Shown here piece by piece: positions 1-10,183 of a stretch of DNA of 64,000 nt. The notes under the pieces are model-generated. The model did not search any database and was not told where the DNA came from. It worked only from the letters and a program-made list of their open reading frames with translations. The stretch lies in assembly GCF_001659605.2 (NCBI RefSeq), contig NC_035161.2, positions 30,365,691 through 30,429,690 on the forward strand, given 5' to 3'. This DNA is from Manihot esculenta (taxonomy: Eukaryota > Streptophyta > Magnoliopsida > Malpighiales > Euphorbiaceae). The first letter of the stretch is position 1, and every line of letters begins with the position of its first letter. The translations under genes and the position numbers were made by a program.

Positions 1-2
1 TT

Positions 3-3000
3 GTGGTTTTAGATTTGACAGACTTTGACGTCATTCTAGGGATGGACTGGTTATCTACCCATGGTGCTACCTTGGACTGCAGGGACAAGGTAGTCAGGTT
101 CAGAGGTCAGGATGGATCAGAAGTTGTCTTCAGAGGAGACAGGAGGGGTACACCTAGAGGTATGATCTCAGCTCTTCAGGCTCGTAGGTTACTCAGGAGG
201 GGATGTCAGGGGTATTTGGCTCATGTGAGAGAGCTAAATAGTCAGGTTAGAGAGCCCGCCTCGGTGCCAGTGGTTAGAGAGTTCTTAGATGTGTTCCCAG
301 ACGAGCTGCCAGGTTTACCACCTGCTAGGGAGATAGAGTTCGAGATAGAACTGATGCCTGGAACCCGACCGATCTCTATCCCTCCCTACAGGATGGCGCC
401 AGCAGAATTGAAGGAGTTGAAGGAACAGTTGCAGGAGCTGGTAGACAAGGGCTTCATCCGACCGAGTACCTCACCTTGGGGTGCTCCAGTTTTGTTTGTG
501 AGAAAGAAGGATGGGTCCCTTAGACTTTGTATCGACTACAGGCAGTTGAACAAAGTCACTACCAAGAATAAGTACCCCTTGCCAAGGATCGACGATCTAT
601 TTGACCAGCTAGCAGGAGCGGGTTGTTTCTCCAAAATAGATCTGAGATCGGGGTACCATCAGTTGAGGATCAGGGAAGAGGACGTACCAAAGACAGCTTT
701 CAGGACCAGATATGGGCATTTTGAGTTCCTTGTGATGCCGTTCGGGTTGACTAACGCCCCTGCAGCATTCATGGATCTCATGAACAGAGTGTTTAGCCAG
801 TACCTGGATCACTTTGTTATTGTCTTCATAGATGATATCCTAGTGTATTCCAGGAATGCAGAGGAGCATGCCCATCATCTGAGGTTGGTACTGCAGACCT
901 TGAGGGAACATGGCTTGTATGCCAAGTTCTCTAAATGTGAGTTCTGGCTGAGGAGCATTTCGTTCTTGGGGCATGTAGTGTCAGAGAATGGTATTGAGGT
1001 AGACCCCAAGAAGACAGAAACTGTGGCTAACTGGCCTAGACCCACTTCAGTGACAGAGATCAGGAGTTTCTTGGGTTTGGCAGGTTACTACAGGAGGTTC
1101 GTTCAAGACTTCTCAAAGATAGCAGCTCCTCTGACCAGACTAACCAGGAAGAATCAGAAATTTCTGTGGACCGACCAGTGCGAGGAGAGTTTTGAAGAGC
1201 TTAAGAAGAGATTGACTTCAGCCCCAGTGTTAGCTCTGCCATCTAGTGGAGAGGACTTTACAGTCTTTTGTGATGCGTCCCGTGTGGGACTGGGTTGTGT
1301 GCTTATGCAGAATGAGAGGGTGATTGCTTATGCTTCTAGGCAGCTAAAGAAGCATGAGTTGAATTACCCCACACATGACCTTGAGATGGCAGCAGTAATC
1401 TTTGCACTCAAGATGTGGAGGCATTACCTCTATGGGGTAAAATGTGAGATCTTCACAGATCATAAAAGCCTGCAGTACATCCTGAGTCAAAGAGATTTGA
1501 ATTTGAGACAGAGGAGATGGGTAGAGTTGCTGAGTGACTATGATTGCAAGATTCAGTACCATCCGGGTAAGGCGAATGTCGTGGCAGACGCCCTAAGCCG
1601 GAAGTCACTAGGCAGTCTATCCCACATCACGGCAGAGAGGAGACCGGTGGTGAAGGAGTTTTACAAGCTCATTGAGGAAGGTCTACAGTTGGAGTTGTCT
1701 GGTACAGGTGCCTTGGTTGCTCAGATGAAAGTGACACCCGTGTTTCTGGAGCAGGTGGCTCAGAAACAGCATGAGGACCCAGAGTTAGTGAAGATTGCCA
1801 AGACTGTTCAGTCAGGCAAGGACAGTGAATTCAGATTTGACAATAGGGGGATCCTCCGCAATGGGAGTCGATTATGTGTACCAGATGACATTGGGCTAAA
1901 AGGAGACATTATGAGAGAGGCTCATAATGCAAGATACAGCATTCACCCCGGAGCCACCAAGATGTATCAGGATCTAAAGAAGGTTTATTGGTGGCCAGCT
2001 ATGAAGAGAGAAGTGGCACAGTTTGTGTCAGCCTGCGAGATATGTCAGAGGGTGAAGCTGGAACATCAGAAGCCGGCTGGAATGCTTAACCCGCTACCTA
2101 TTCCAGAGTGGAAATGGGAGAATATAGCTATGGACTTCGTAGTGGGGTTACCGGCGACGTCCAACAGATTGGACTCCATATGGGTGATTGTGGACAGACT
2201 CACCAAATCTGCTCACTTCATCCCTGTCAGGAGTGGCTATTCTGTGGACAAGTTGGCGCAGGTGTACGTTGATGAGATAGTCAGACTGCATGGGGTTCCT
2301 GTTTCTATCGTGTCGGATAGAGGGCCCCAGTTCACCTCCAGGTTTTGGCGGAGTCTGCAGAACGCCATGGGTACTAGATTGGATTTCAGTACTGCCTTCC
2401 ATCCACAGACAGACGGACAGTCAGAGAGGACCATCCAGACCATAGAAGATATGCTGAGAATGTGTGTGCTGGACTTTGGCGGTTCTTGGAGGCAGCATCT
2501 ACCTTTGGTGGAGTTCGCCTACAATAACAGCCATCATGCTAGCATCGGGATGGCTCCATATGAAGCTTTATATGGAAGGAAGTGCAGATCACCTGTTTGC
2601 TGGGAAGAGGTAGGAGAGAGGTCCTTAGCAGGACCCGAGCTAGTAGAGATCACCAGCAGGGTGGTGCCCATGATCAGAGAGAGAATCAAGACGGCTGCAA
2701 GCAGACAGAAAAGTTATGCAGACATCCGCAGAAGACTAGTAGAGTTTCAGGAGGGGGATCTGGTATTGCTCAAGGTGTCTCCAATGAAAGGAGTGGTTCG
2801 GTTCGGGAAGAAGGGTAAGCTGGCTCTGCGGTACATCGGACCCTTCGAAGTCTTGCAAAAGATTGGGAATGTATCGTACAAGCTGGATTTACCTGCTTCA
2901 ATGGAGAGAATCCATCCGGTTTTCCATGTTTCTATGTTAAGAAAGTTCGTGTCAGATCCGGGCAAGGTTCTTAGTGAGCCTGATGTGGAGATCCAAGAGG

Positions 3001-3167
3001 ATCTCACCTATGTTGAGCAGCCAATACGGATCCTAGACACCCAGATCAGAAAGCTAAGGAACAAGGAAATCCCGATGGTGAAAGTCCTTTGGAACCACCA
3101 CAACATTGAGGAGTGTACTTGGGAGACACGGGAGTCCATGCTCCAACAGTATCCCCATCTCTTTTAA
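3..3167 (+). CDS. Ty3/gypsy chromovirus (Tekay/Del-like) pol polyprotein, 5'-truncated by the window edge
   Basis: This is a reverse-transcribing retroelement polyprotein, open for 1054 codons without a stop. Domains in order: the end of the aspartic protease (DVILGMDWL, residues about 9-17); reverse transcriptase with the catalytic FIDD box (275-278); RNase H (starting near FCDAS, about 424); integrase with the HHCC zinc finger (H648, C678, C681) and the DDE triad D711, D772, E808 (D-35-E spacing after the second D); and a C-terminal chromodomain (last 45 residues or so, [12 protein letters not shown]). The chromodomain and the domain order PR-RT-RH-INT place it among plant chromoviruses. 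The first codon is only the window edge (GTG); gag and the protease active site lie upstream of base 1. It is followed at once by a polypurine tract and an LTR. Lack of any stop or frameshift suggests a young insertion. Confidence 0.95.
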   Translation: MVLDLTDFDVILGMDWLSTHGATLDCRDKVVRFRGQDGSEVVFRGDRRGTPRGMISALQARRLLRRGCQGYLAHVRELNSQVREPASVPVVREFLDVFPDELPGLPPAREIEFEIELMPGTRPISIPPYRMAPAELKELKEQLQELVDKGFIRPSTSPWGAPVLFVRKKDGSLRLCIDYRQLNKVTTKNKYPLPRIDDLFDQLAGAGCFSKIDLRSGYHQLRIREEDVPKTAFRTRYGHFEFLVMPFGLTNAPAAFMDLMNRVFSQYLDHFVIVFIDDILVYSRNAEEHAHHLRLVLQTLREHGLYAKFSKCEFWLRSISFLGHVVSENGIEVDPKKTETVANWPRPTSVTEIRSFLGLAGYYRRFVQDFSKIAAPLTRLTRKNQKFLWTDQCEESFEELKKRLTSAPVLALPSSGEDFTVFCDASRVGLGCVLMQNERVIAYASRQLKKHELNYPTHDLEMAAVIFALKMWRHYLYGVKCEIFTDHKSLQYILSQRDLNLRQRRWVELLSDYDCKIQYHPGKANVVADALSRKSLGSLSHITAERRPVVKEFYKLIEEGLQLELSGTGALVAQMKVTPVFLEQVAQKQHEDPELVKIAKTVQSGKDSEFRFDNRGILRNGSRLCVPDDIGLKGDIMREAHNARYSIHPGATKMYQDLKKVYWWPAMKREVAQFVSACEICQRVKLEHQKPAGMLNPLPIPEWKWENIAMDFVVGLPATSNRLDSIWVIVDRLTKSAHFIPVRSGYSVDKLAQVYVDEIVRLHGVPVSIVSDRGPQFTSRFWRSLQNAMGTRLDFSTAFHPQTDGQSERTIQTIEDMLRMCVLDFGGSWRQHLPLVEFAYNNSHHASIGMAPYEALYGRKCRSPVCWEEVGERSLAGPELVEITSRVVPMIRERIKTAASRQKSYADIRRRLVEFQEGDLVLLKVSPMKGVVRFGKKGKLALRYIGPFEVLQKIGNVSYKLDLPASMERIHPVFHVSMLRKFVSDPGKVLSEPDVEIQEDLTYVEQPIRILDTQIRKLRNKEIPMVKVLWNHHNIEECTWETRESMLQQYPHLF

Positions 3168-3254
3168 GGTTAGATCTTTATGTGTTTATGTATGTATGTT
3201 ATGTTGATTGCTATGCATGTGCTAGTTGAGGAACATTCGGGGACGAATGTTCTT

Positions 3255-3267
3255 AAGGGGGGGAGAA
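3255..3267 (+). other. Polypurine tract of the chromovirus
   Basis: The run AAGGGGGGGAGAA sits directly before the LTR boundary TGTAATACCC and is the plus-strand priming site. Just upstream is the short inverted sequence GAACATTCGGGGACGAATGTTC, common next to plant gypsy LTRs. Confidence 0.85.
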
Positions 3268-5455
3268 TGTAATACCCGGCTAGACTCCGGTATCGGAATT
3301 CCTACCGTCCGGTGGAATCTCGGATGTCGGAGACCTCTAGAAGGGTAGAGTCATGTTTTTATGAAATGTTTTTATGTTTTAAATGATTTTAAGTGTGAAT
3401 TAAATGAGTTTTTGCATAAAAATAGCTTTGGAGGAAAACCCAGGTTCGGCCGCCGAAAGTCAAGTTCGGCCGCCGAACATGCATGCGTTTTGGAGGCACG
3501 TTAGGCCCCCGAAAGCATGAGTGAGGGAAGTCAAGGTTCGGCCGCCGAACCTCATGTTCGGCCGCCGAACATTGCATGGATACGGAGGCACATTCGGCCC
3601 CCGAACGTGGCCTGGCCAGCCACATATAAAAGGGGTCCCTTTGGTCCGCACGGGCGAGCTTTTTCTCTCCCATTGTCGACCAAGGTGAGTCTCCGCCGCT
3701 CCTCCCTCAATCTTGAGTGTTTTCCCTAGATCTTTCATGGTTTTCACGAGTTTTAACTTCTATTTTGAAGATTTGTGAGCAAAGAGCAAGTTTTGGGTGC
3801 TTGGAGGTTCAAGGAGCTCAATCTCTTCACCTCCAAGCTAGGATCGTCTTCCCTCTCATTTCTTCAAGAGGTAAGCTCGGATCCACCCTTATTATGTGTT
3901 CTAAATAAGTTTTATGCAAGATCTAAGGGTAGAAATGCATGCTAGGGTATATGTTGAGTTATGGGTATATATTGATGTTTTGAACAATGTGTGTTGTTTG
4001 AGTATGTTTGAAGTGTTGTAGATGGGGTATATGTTTGTTTGAGGCCCCTAGGAACTTGTATGCATGCTTTGGTTGAAAAATATGCATGTTTGGAAGGTTT
4101 GGAGGCGAAATGTGCAAAGGGAGCCAAGTTTCTGCCCTTTGGCAGAAACCAGGTTCGGCAGCCGAAGGTACTTTCGGCCGCCGAACATGGCTGGGGAGGC
4201 AGGCCTTTCGGCTGCCGAAGTTGCCCCCGAAAAGAGACTTTCGTCTCTGTCTGGCACTTTCGGCCGCCGAAGGTGCCGCCGAAAGTGCCCTGTTCAGCCA
4301 TTTCATGCATATTTTCTGTGATGTTTTCATGATGTTTTAGGGGGTTTTTGGGGGTTATATTAGAGTCATGTTTATTTATGTTTGGTCCCTCATTTGAGTC
4401 CACCTGTGTAGGTTCGGACCCGAGGAACCGAGAACCCCAGCAGTGAGTTCAGCTGCTTCGGTATTGTCAGAGTCAGCCAGAGGTGAGTGGAACTAAACTT
4501 AATCTTTTAAACTAAATGTTTTATCATGTTTCATGCATCATACTTATGCAATAGGATAATTGCATTAGTTTCACGAATATGCCGCATTGCATAAATTGTT
4601 GTTGTTGTGGGTGAATGTTGGATGACCCAATTAGTCCAAGACAGGAAGACCAGGCCCCATGCTACAGGCCTGGCACAGAGTAAGCAAGTCCAGGCCCCAG
4701 TCTACAGGCCTGGCACAGAGTAAGGTACGGTTATGGGACTCGAAGACCAGGAGCCCAGAGGAGGCCCTGGGAAAATGGTAAGTAATGTATGTTCTGACAG
4801 GAAAGACCAGGACCCCATTCTACAGGCCTGGCACAGAGTTAACTTGGACTAATTGGTGACGAGTTCACCCAACCCTTATGTGAATTGTTTGTGTTATGAT
4901 GCATTCCATTTGAGCATAGTGTTAATGTGTTTTACTAGCTCTACTCACTGGGCTTTTAGCTCACCCCTCTCCCCTTTTTTCCCCAGGCTTACAGGTACAG
5001 GATATAGTGCGGGAGTTCGGATAGAGTGAAGAAGTCATGCTTGTAATAGATAGAAATGGACATGATCAAATTGTAATGTAAAAGTACAGTATAGTTATGT
5101 AAGGAGTTGTATGGATGTTAGTATGTGCTTGACCATAGATTGTTGTATCCCTTTTATACATGATCTTAGAGATTTTTGTTGATGATTATATAAACCAACT
5201 CAACAGATGTATGTTACCCATTGAGGGCATAGATGAGATCCCACAGAGAGATCAAAGTTATGTTAATGTTATGCACAGGTTGAGTTTGGTTAATGTTCAG
5301 TGGAAAGAAAAGTTTTAAATTTTTATGCATATTGTTGATCATGTATGGGATTATACAGGTTTACAGGTTTTATGTCAGGCTTGCTACGGGTCCCGGCGGC
5401 CTTAAGTCGACCCGGATCCTAGCGCCGGTAGCGGTCCGATTTTCGGGTCGTTACA
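3268..5455 (+). repeat. 3' LTR of the chromovirus (2.19 kb)
   Basis: The LTR starts TGTAATACCCGG right after the polypurine tract and ends GGGTCGTTACA, giving TGTAA/TTACA termini. Inside are two clusters of the quasi-palindrome TTCGGCCGCCGAA and relatives (3440-3610 and 4150-4290), a TATAAAA box at 3625-3631, and three imperfect copies of a unit ending CTACAGGCCTGGCACAGAG (about 4650-4845). No gene is seen here; short open frames are by-products of the GC-rich repeats. The other LTR is outside the window, so the target duplication (perhaps TCGAT at 5456-5460) cannot be tested. Confidence 0.85.
3625..3631 (+). promoter_or_regulatory. LTR TATA box
   Basis: TATAAAA followed by GGGGTCC in the LTR, just after the first cluster of TTCGGCCGCCGAA motifs. 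It is the only good TATA box in this LTR and probably sets the retroelement transcription start some 30 bases downstream. Confidence 0.55.
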
Positions 5456-6098
5456 TCGATTCATAAAATAAATATTAAATTCGATATCGGTTCGAACTCG
5501 ATTCGTAATAAACTCATTTATCACATTAACAAGCCAACTTAAACTCCATTCAAAAAATTTGAATTTGAGCTCATTTAGACTCGAATTTGAGCTTGATTAT
5601 ATTATAAACAAGCTCAATATAATTTAAATTTATTTAAATTATAAACAAATTTAAATTATAAGATTATTAAGAGATTTCTAAATTAAATTTTTTTATTTAA
5701 TTGAGATCTCTCGAACTCAAAACTAATGAAAAAGAATGTAGAAGGGTTGTCTTTTTAGAGAAGTCACGATTCTCCATATCCCTTCAACCTTCGATGTGGG
5801 ATTAGTGTCAGCAAACAAACTTGTTCGCGAGCCTGCTCACGAGCTTGTTCGCGAGCCTGCTCACGAGCTTGTTCGCGAGCCTGCTCACGAGCATGTTCAC
5901 GAGCCTGTTCACGAGTCAACTCGCGAGCCTAAACGAGCAGAATACTGTTAAGCTCAATCTCGGCTCGTTTATTAAACGAGCCTAAAAAGTGAGCTCGAGT
6001 TCGGCTCATTTAGAAAACGAGTCGAGCCCGATCGAGTTTTTATCAAGCCAAATCTCGAATAGCTCACGAATAGTTTGGTTCGTTTACACTCCTATTGA
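5456..6098. repeat. Unclassified interspersed repeat with GAGC-rich tandem array
   Basis: This is AT-rich sequence ending in an array (about 5820-5935) of 12-bp units, alternately TGTTCGCGAGCC and TGCTCACGAGCT, three double units plus decayed ones. It is followed by GAGCTCGAGTTCGGCTC-type sequence and ends GTTCGTTTACACTCC. Read on the other strand it begins GGAGTGTAAACGAACC, an end seen in dispersed plant repeats. No coding potential. The chromovirus LTR abuts its left side and the gypsy element at 6104 lies six bases beyond its right side. Confidence 0.5.
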
Positions 6099-6103
6099 CC
6101 CAT

Positions 6104-7833
6104 TGACTCGCGGTTGTCGAAGCCGGTCAAAAATAACCTTCTTGGTTATCAACAATTTACAACTGTAGATAGTGGTGAAGGATCGAATCCACAGAGAATT
6201 GAGAACCTATTTATTTTTCTCAACAAGACCAAGAGAATTAACTGAAATAATAATAAACTAAAAAAATGAGATAAACACTGAAAGTGGGATCAAATGAGAT
6301 AAACAAAAAATGAGATAAAAATAAATTGCAATAAAAGTAAAATGGAGGGTTTGAGATTGATTTAATTAATAAACTACTAAAAGCAATTAAAATAAACGAA
6401 TAATAAAATAAAAGAGAAATAAATAATAAAAAAACTCTAGTTGAAGTATTGGATCCACTTTAGTCATTGGGATTGATCACAGACACTTTGTTCTTTTGGG
6501 TTAATTCAATAGATTAGTTTATGGAGATGGAAGACGCTTCTCACCACCATTATCTCTCCTTATGATTAAACCAATTAGGGAACGTCCTCTAATTAATTAC
6601 TAATCAACAAATTGCCAAGGAACGTCCTTGGGCCTTAGGCATCAAAACAATTGTCAATTGCATTAAGAAATAGAGATCCAATCCTAACTATCCAAACGTA
6701 TGGAGATAACGCTAGATCATGCAATTTCCTTGGATTTTATCCCAAGTGTTCTTATATAAGAATAACCCAAGCAATTACGGACTTAAATTATTCAAACTAA
6801 CAAATAATTATTTTGCAATAAAAAATCAACGTAGATTTCAATAACAAAATAACATGAGAATTAAATATGAAATTGCATGAATATTGAATCCCAAAATTAA
6901 ACAATATTTGATCAAGTCTCACAACCCATTAAATAACTAAAGTTTCAACCAATATTCAACTAGATGGAAAATCAGCCACTCATTGACTGAATTAAAAACA
7001 GAAAAATAGAAGAAAAAAAAGAAAAAGAAAAGAAAGAGAACCCGAAGGCAGTGGAGCTTGCGGAATTGCCGACTGGAAGAGATTCCCTTAATTCGGCCAC
7101 TGAATGGCCTTTAAATAGGTGCAGAGGAGCCACGCTGTTTAGGAAAATTGCTGGCCTGGGAGTGGATCGAGTGTGCGAGTGTCTACGTGAAGCTGGAGTG
7201 GAGGCGCGTGAAAATGGGAAGTGCTGCGGTCATGAGCGTGAAGCGTGAGTTGAGGCGGGTCCACGTGCTTGTGTGTGAATGGGTCTTGATCCACTGGGGG
7301 GAATGGCGTCATGTGCCTGAGCTGAGCGGGCTGCGTGAATGATTTTGCGGGCCCACGCGAGGAGGGTTGTCCACGTGCACATTGGTGGACCTTTCGCGTG
7401 AATGGGTGTTGGACTTTTGCAAGAGTGGCGGCCATGTGCTGATTGGTCCGCGTGAAGAAGCTTGGTCCACGTGAAGGAGTTTGGTCCATGATCGCAAGGA
7501 TGGGCTTGTCCACGTACGCGAGATTGATGAGGGGCGCCGGTCCATGTGCAGTGGGCTCGATTCATATGCACGAACGTGGAGCGCGGGCTCATGCTGTCCA
7601 TTGCGTGAGTGGGCTGTGTGCGGGAATTTTGCGGGAGTAGGCCATTCAATTGCGGATTCATGTGCAGGCTTGCTCCTTTAGCTTCAAATAAGACAATTTT
7701 AGGGATATTTTCTCCAATTTGTCCTTTTATACTATTTTCTGCAAAATAATATTAAAAGTAATAAATTAAGCAGAAATCATGTAAATATTTATCAATAATA
7801 TTAATATAAAATGGACTAAACTATGCTCTATCA
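6104..7833 (-). repeat. 3' LTR (full length, 1.73 kb) of the Athila/Tat-like element
   Basis: On the minus strand this begins TGATAGAGCATAG and ends ...GCGAGTCA. Positions 6435-7833 align with 10151-11576; 6104-6434 has no partner because the other LTR is truncated. Both copies hold a GC-rich block rich in CACGTG-like and GCGTGAA sequences (about 7040-7680), which produces several open frames on both strands. I regard these as non-coding because they duplicate exactly with the LTR. Confidence 0.85.
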
Positions 7834-7850
7834 AATACCCCCACACTTAG
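7834..7850 (-). other. Polypurine tract of the Athila/Tat-like element
   Basis: On the minus strand CTAAGTGTGGGGGTATT directly precedes the LTR start TGATAGAGC. It follows the stretch GAGGACAAGCAAAAGG, a familiar context upstream of polypurine tracts in this retroelement group. Confidence 0.75.
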
Positions 7851-8707
7851 CCTTTTGCTTGTCCTCAAGCAAATAAATATAGTCAAACAAGCTTTCTCAC
7901 TCTAGACCCTTGTTTCCACTTAACCTCTTACTCTAGATACCTATCTTGAAGCATTGCAGTGAAGAATATATGCATGAAGATTACTCACCTCCTTTCCTCG
8001 TTTCTCTTTGCTTACCATGGCTAGGATTTGTTTTCCTCAAGAGAGACCATACATGCACATTATTTGTTAAGACTTTTTCCAGCTTTTGGTGTGACTTGCC
8101 CTTACCTTGAAGTACTTTATTCAGACTTTTGCACTTTAGATCTTGGAAAGGTCACCAACCTATTTTTGATGTAACACTTTTTGATATTTCAGTTGGTCAC
8201 CTATCCAAGTGGCCACTATCTCTGTTCATAGTCTTTCGACCATTGGAACAATCTTAGATTTGTGCTTTTGAGGTCTTTGCCTTTGCTGAATTTTCTTTCT
8301 CTCAATGATTTGGGCAAATCAACACCAATTGCTAAATCAAGTCACATTAAGTTCATTCACACAATTTTCAACTTATTCTCATCAATTGAGGGTCATCAAT
8401 ATATTTTTCACCATGGCAAACTCAAAGATTCAATTCAAAAGGCAATTCTCAAATATGAATATAACTCACTGCAATCGATTCAATATAAGTTTAAAGAGTT
8501 ATCACATTAATGGGGTCATGGAAAGAAAAGCTCATCCAACATAGTTCATCAGTTTGAGTAGAGCAAAACAAAAAGAAGAAAATGGTTGTGGTTGTGTGTG
8601 TTTTATTGAAAGCATAAAAATAACAAAAATGAAAAAATTTTTCCTAATGCAAACAAACTAAAGATTAAAGCAAAAATAAACTTAAAAGTAAAAATTCAGA
8701 GATATGC

Positions 8708-8740
8708 ACCCCCACACCTAAATCATGCATTGTCCTCAAT
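8708..8740 (-). other. Second, internal polypurine-like motif
   Basis: On the minus strand a GAGGACAATGC stretch is followed by TTTAGGTGTGGGGGTGC, the same arrangement as the real polypurine tract about 870 bases further on. No LTR follows it. It may be an internal second priming site or a relic of the original pol end. Confidence 0.45.
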
Positions 8741-8819
8741 GTATAAGAAACATAAAAGAACAAAGGAAACTGAGTACTCCCCTGGGTGTGGTGTGCATGG
8801 CGATCCACTTGATCAAGAC

Positions 8820-9491
8820 TCAAGTAATTGGGGAAGGGAAAAGAGTCCCAACTGCATTGAGCAAAAAGTGTAGCACCCCTTTTGATTTTGTCATAGCCCA
8901 TCCTACTTTTTCCATGTACTCATGAAGTAACATGATTAGCTTCTCCTCTTTCAGATGAGGTGTGCCTCTAGCCCTTATGTTTGTATTTTTGAGATGATTG
9001 GGAAGAACTTTGAACTCCAATTCATGTTTCTCTATGGCTAGCTGCAATTTAGTACTGAATTCAGGCAAAATAAACTCTACCTTATCCGGAGGTTTGGGAA
9101 GACATTGATCTGCATGCTCCTTTGGTTTGGGCCATTGGACTACCATTTGTTCCTCCTGGGCATGGACTGTTTGCATTGGAAGGATGAAAGGAGTTTCAGC
9201 TTCCTCCTTCTGCATAGGACCTAACTGAGGTGGAAGACTGATTTGTGTTGGAAGCTGAAAGGACGCGCCTGAGAGAATTTCAGGTACTCCTTCTTGCGTA
9301 AGATTGATCTGCAATGGAAGAATGAAAGGAGTTTCATGCGATGGAAGCTGAAGAGGTGCAACTAGAAGAGTTGCAGGGCTGTCCTGCGGTCCAAGCTGAG
9401 GTGGTTCAGTTGGAGTTCCTTCTGACTGCGCAAGATTGATCTGAAGAGGTGTGATTAGCTCTCCTTTGTTCTGTGCGTGTTCGCAGTCCAC
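8820..9491 (-). pseudogene. Degraded gag-pol spacer / pre-RT remnant of the element
   Basis: A 223-codon frame on the minus strand. The first two thirds are low-complexity (repeats of LPLQINL, ETPFILP and glutamine/proline-rich text, apparently by internal duplication). The end reads LEFKVLPNHLKNT ... EEKLIMLLHEYMEKVGWAM, which matches the segment just before reverse transcriptase in Ty3/gypsy polyproteins of the Athila/Tat group (pattern LPxHLKY ... EExLxxVLxxHxxAIGWT). The frame ends there and no reverse transcriptase follows. Not expected to be functional. Confidence 0.6.
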
Positions 9492-9715
9492 CTGTTGGAT
9501 GTAACAGTTAGTTTCTTTCAGTTCTGGCTCTTTCTGGGTTTCTTCCCTGCAAAGATCATCATTTAGTATATCATCTTGAAAAACATTTTCACTAAAAGAA
9601 TCAATGATATCTAAATTATCAACAGGTTCTGTTTGATCAGTTGGTTGGACAAACAGTATTCTGGTTGTGCCTCTTCAGCAGCTTGTTCTTGTACTTGTGA
9701 ACGTTCATCATCATC

Positions 9716-10183
9716 TCATACATCTTGAAGCTCTTCCTCTCTTCTTAACATGATCGCATTTAATGAGGTGGCCATTTGATCCATCTGCTGTTGTATCATT
9801 TGCAAAGTCTTTGCCAACTCACTAATGGCGAGGTCTGAACTTGGAGGTTCTGGTTGGGCTTGATATTCTTGATAATCCTGGTAGTAGTTAGCCTCAGCAT
9901 AGCCATAGTTTGGCTGGTCTCCCCAATATGGATTGTATGTGTCAGGGTAGGGATCATGCCTCGGCTGTTCATAGTATCTTCCAAACGCATGTGCTTGTTG
10001 GTCATCCTCATAAAGTGTAGGGCATTCAAAAGCTAGATGTCCCACATATGCACATATCCTACATGGCTGAGATAGCTCAAGTCGTCGAGCCCGTAGTTCT
10101 AAGACGTAGGTTTTCACACTTGAGGCTAGGTTAGGAATTTGAGAAGAAAGCTCTAGTTGAAGTATTGAATCCATTTTAGTCAT
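9716..10183 (-). pseudogene. Truncated gag (CCHC zinc knuckle) fused to LTR sequence
   Basis: A 155-codon minus-strand frame. It contains the zinc knuckle CRICAYVGHLAFECP (about residues 41-55) followed by an acidic stretch and DPYPDTYNPYWGDQPNYGY, which corresponds to the DPYSxTYNPGWRxHPN segment typical of Athila/Tat-group gag. The first dozen codons, including the only upstream ATG, are LTR sequence: bases 10151-10183 are shared with the other LTR at 6435-6467. The capsid part of gag and the primer-binding site have been deleted. Confidence 0.75.

Noticed and set aside
3389..4403. Open frames on both strands between 3389 and 4403
   Set aside because: They are made of repeated TTCGGCCGCCGAA-type motifs within the chromovirus LTR and lack family similarity.
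7051..7661. Several open frames on both strands, including a 143-codon minus-strand frame, repeated at 10770-11380
   Set aside because: They occur identically in both LTRs of the gypsy element and overlap on both strands, as expected from a GC-rich LTR block with few stops; no protein family is recognisable.
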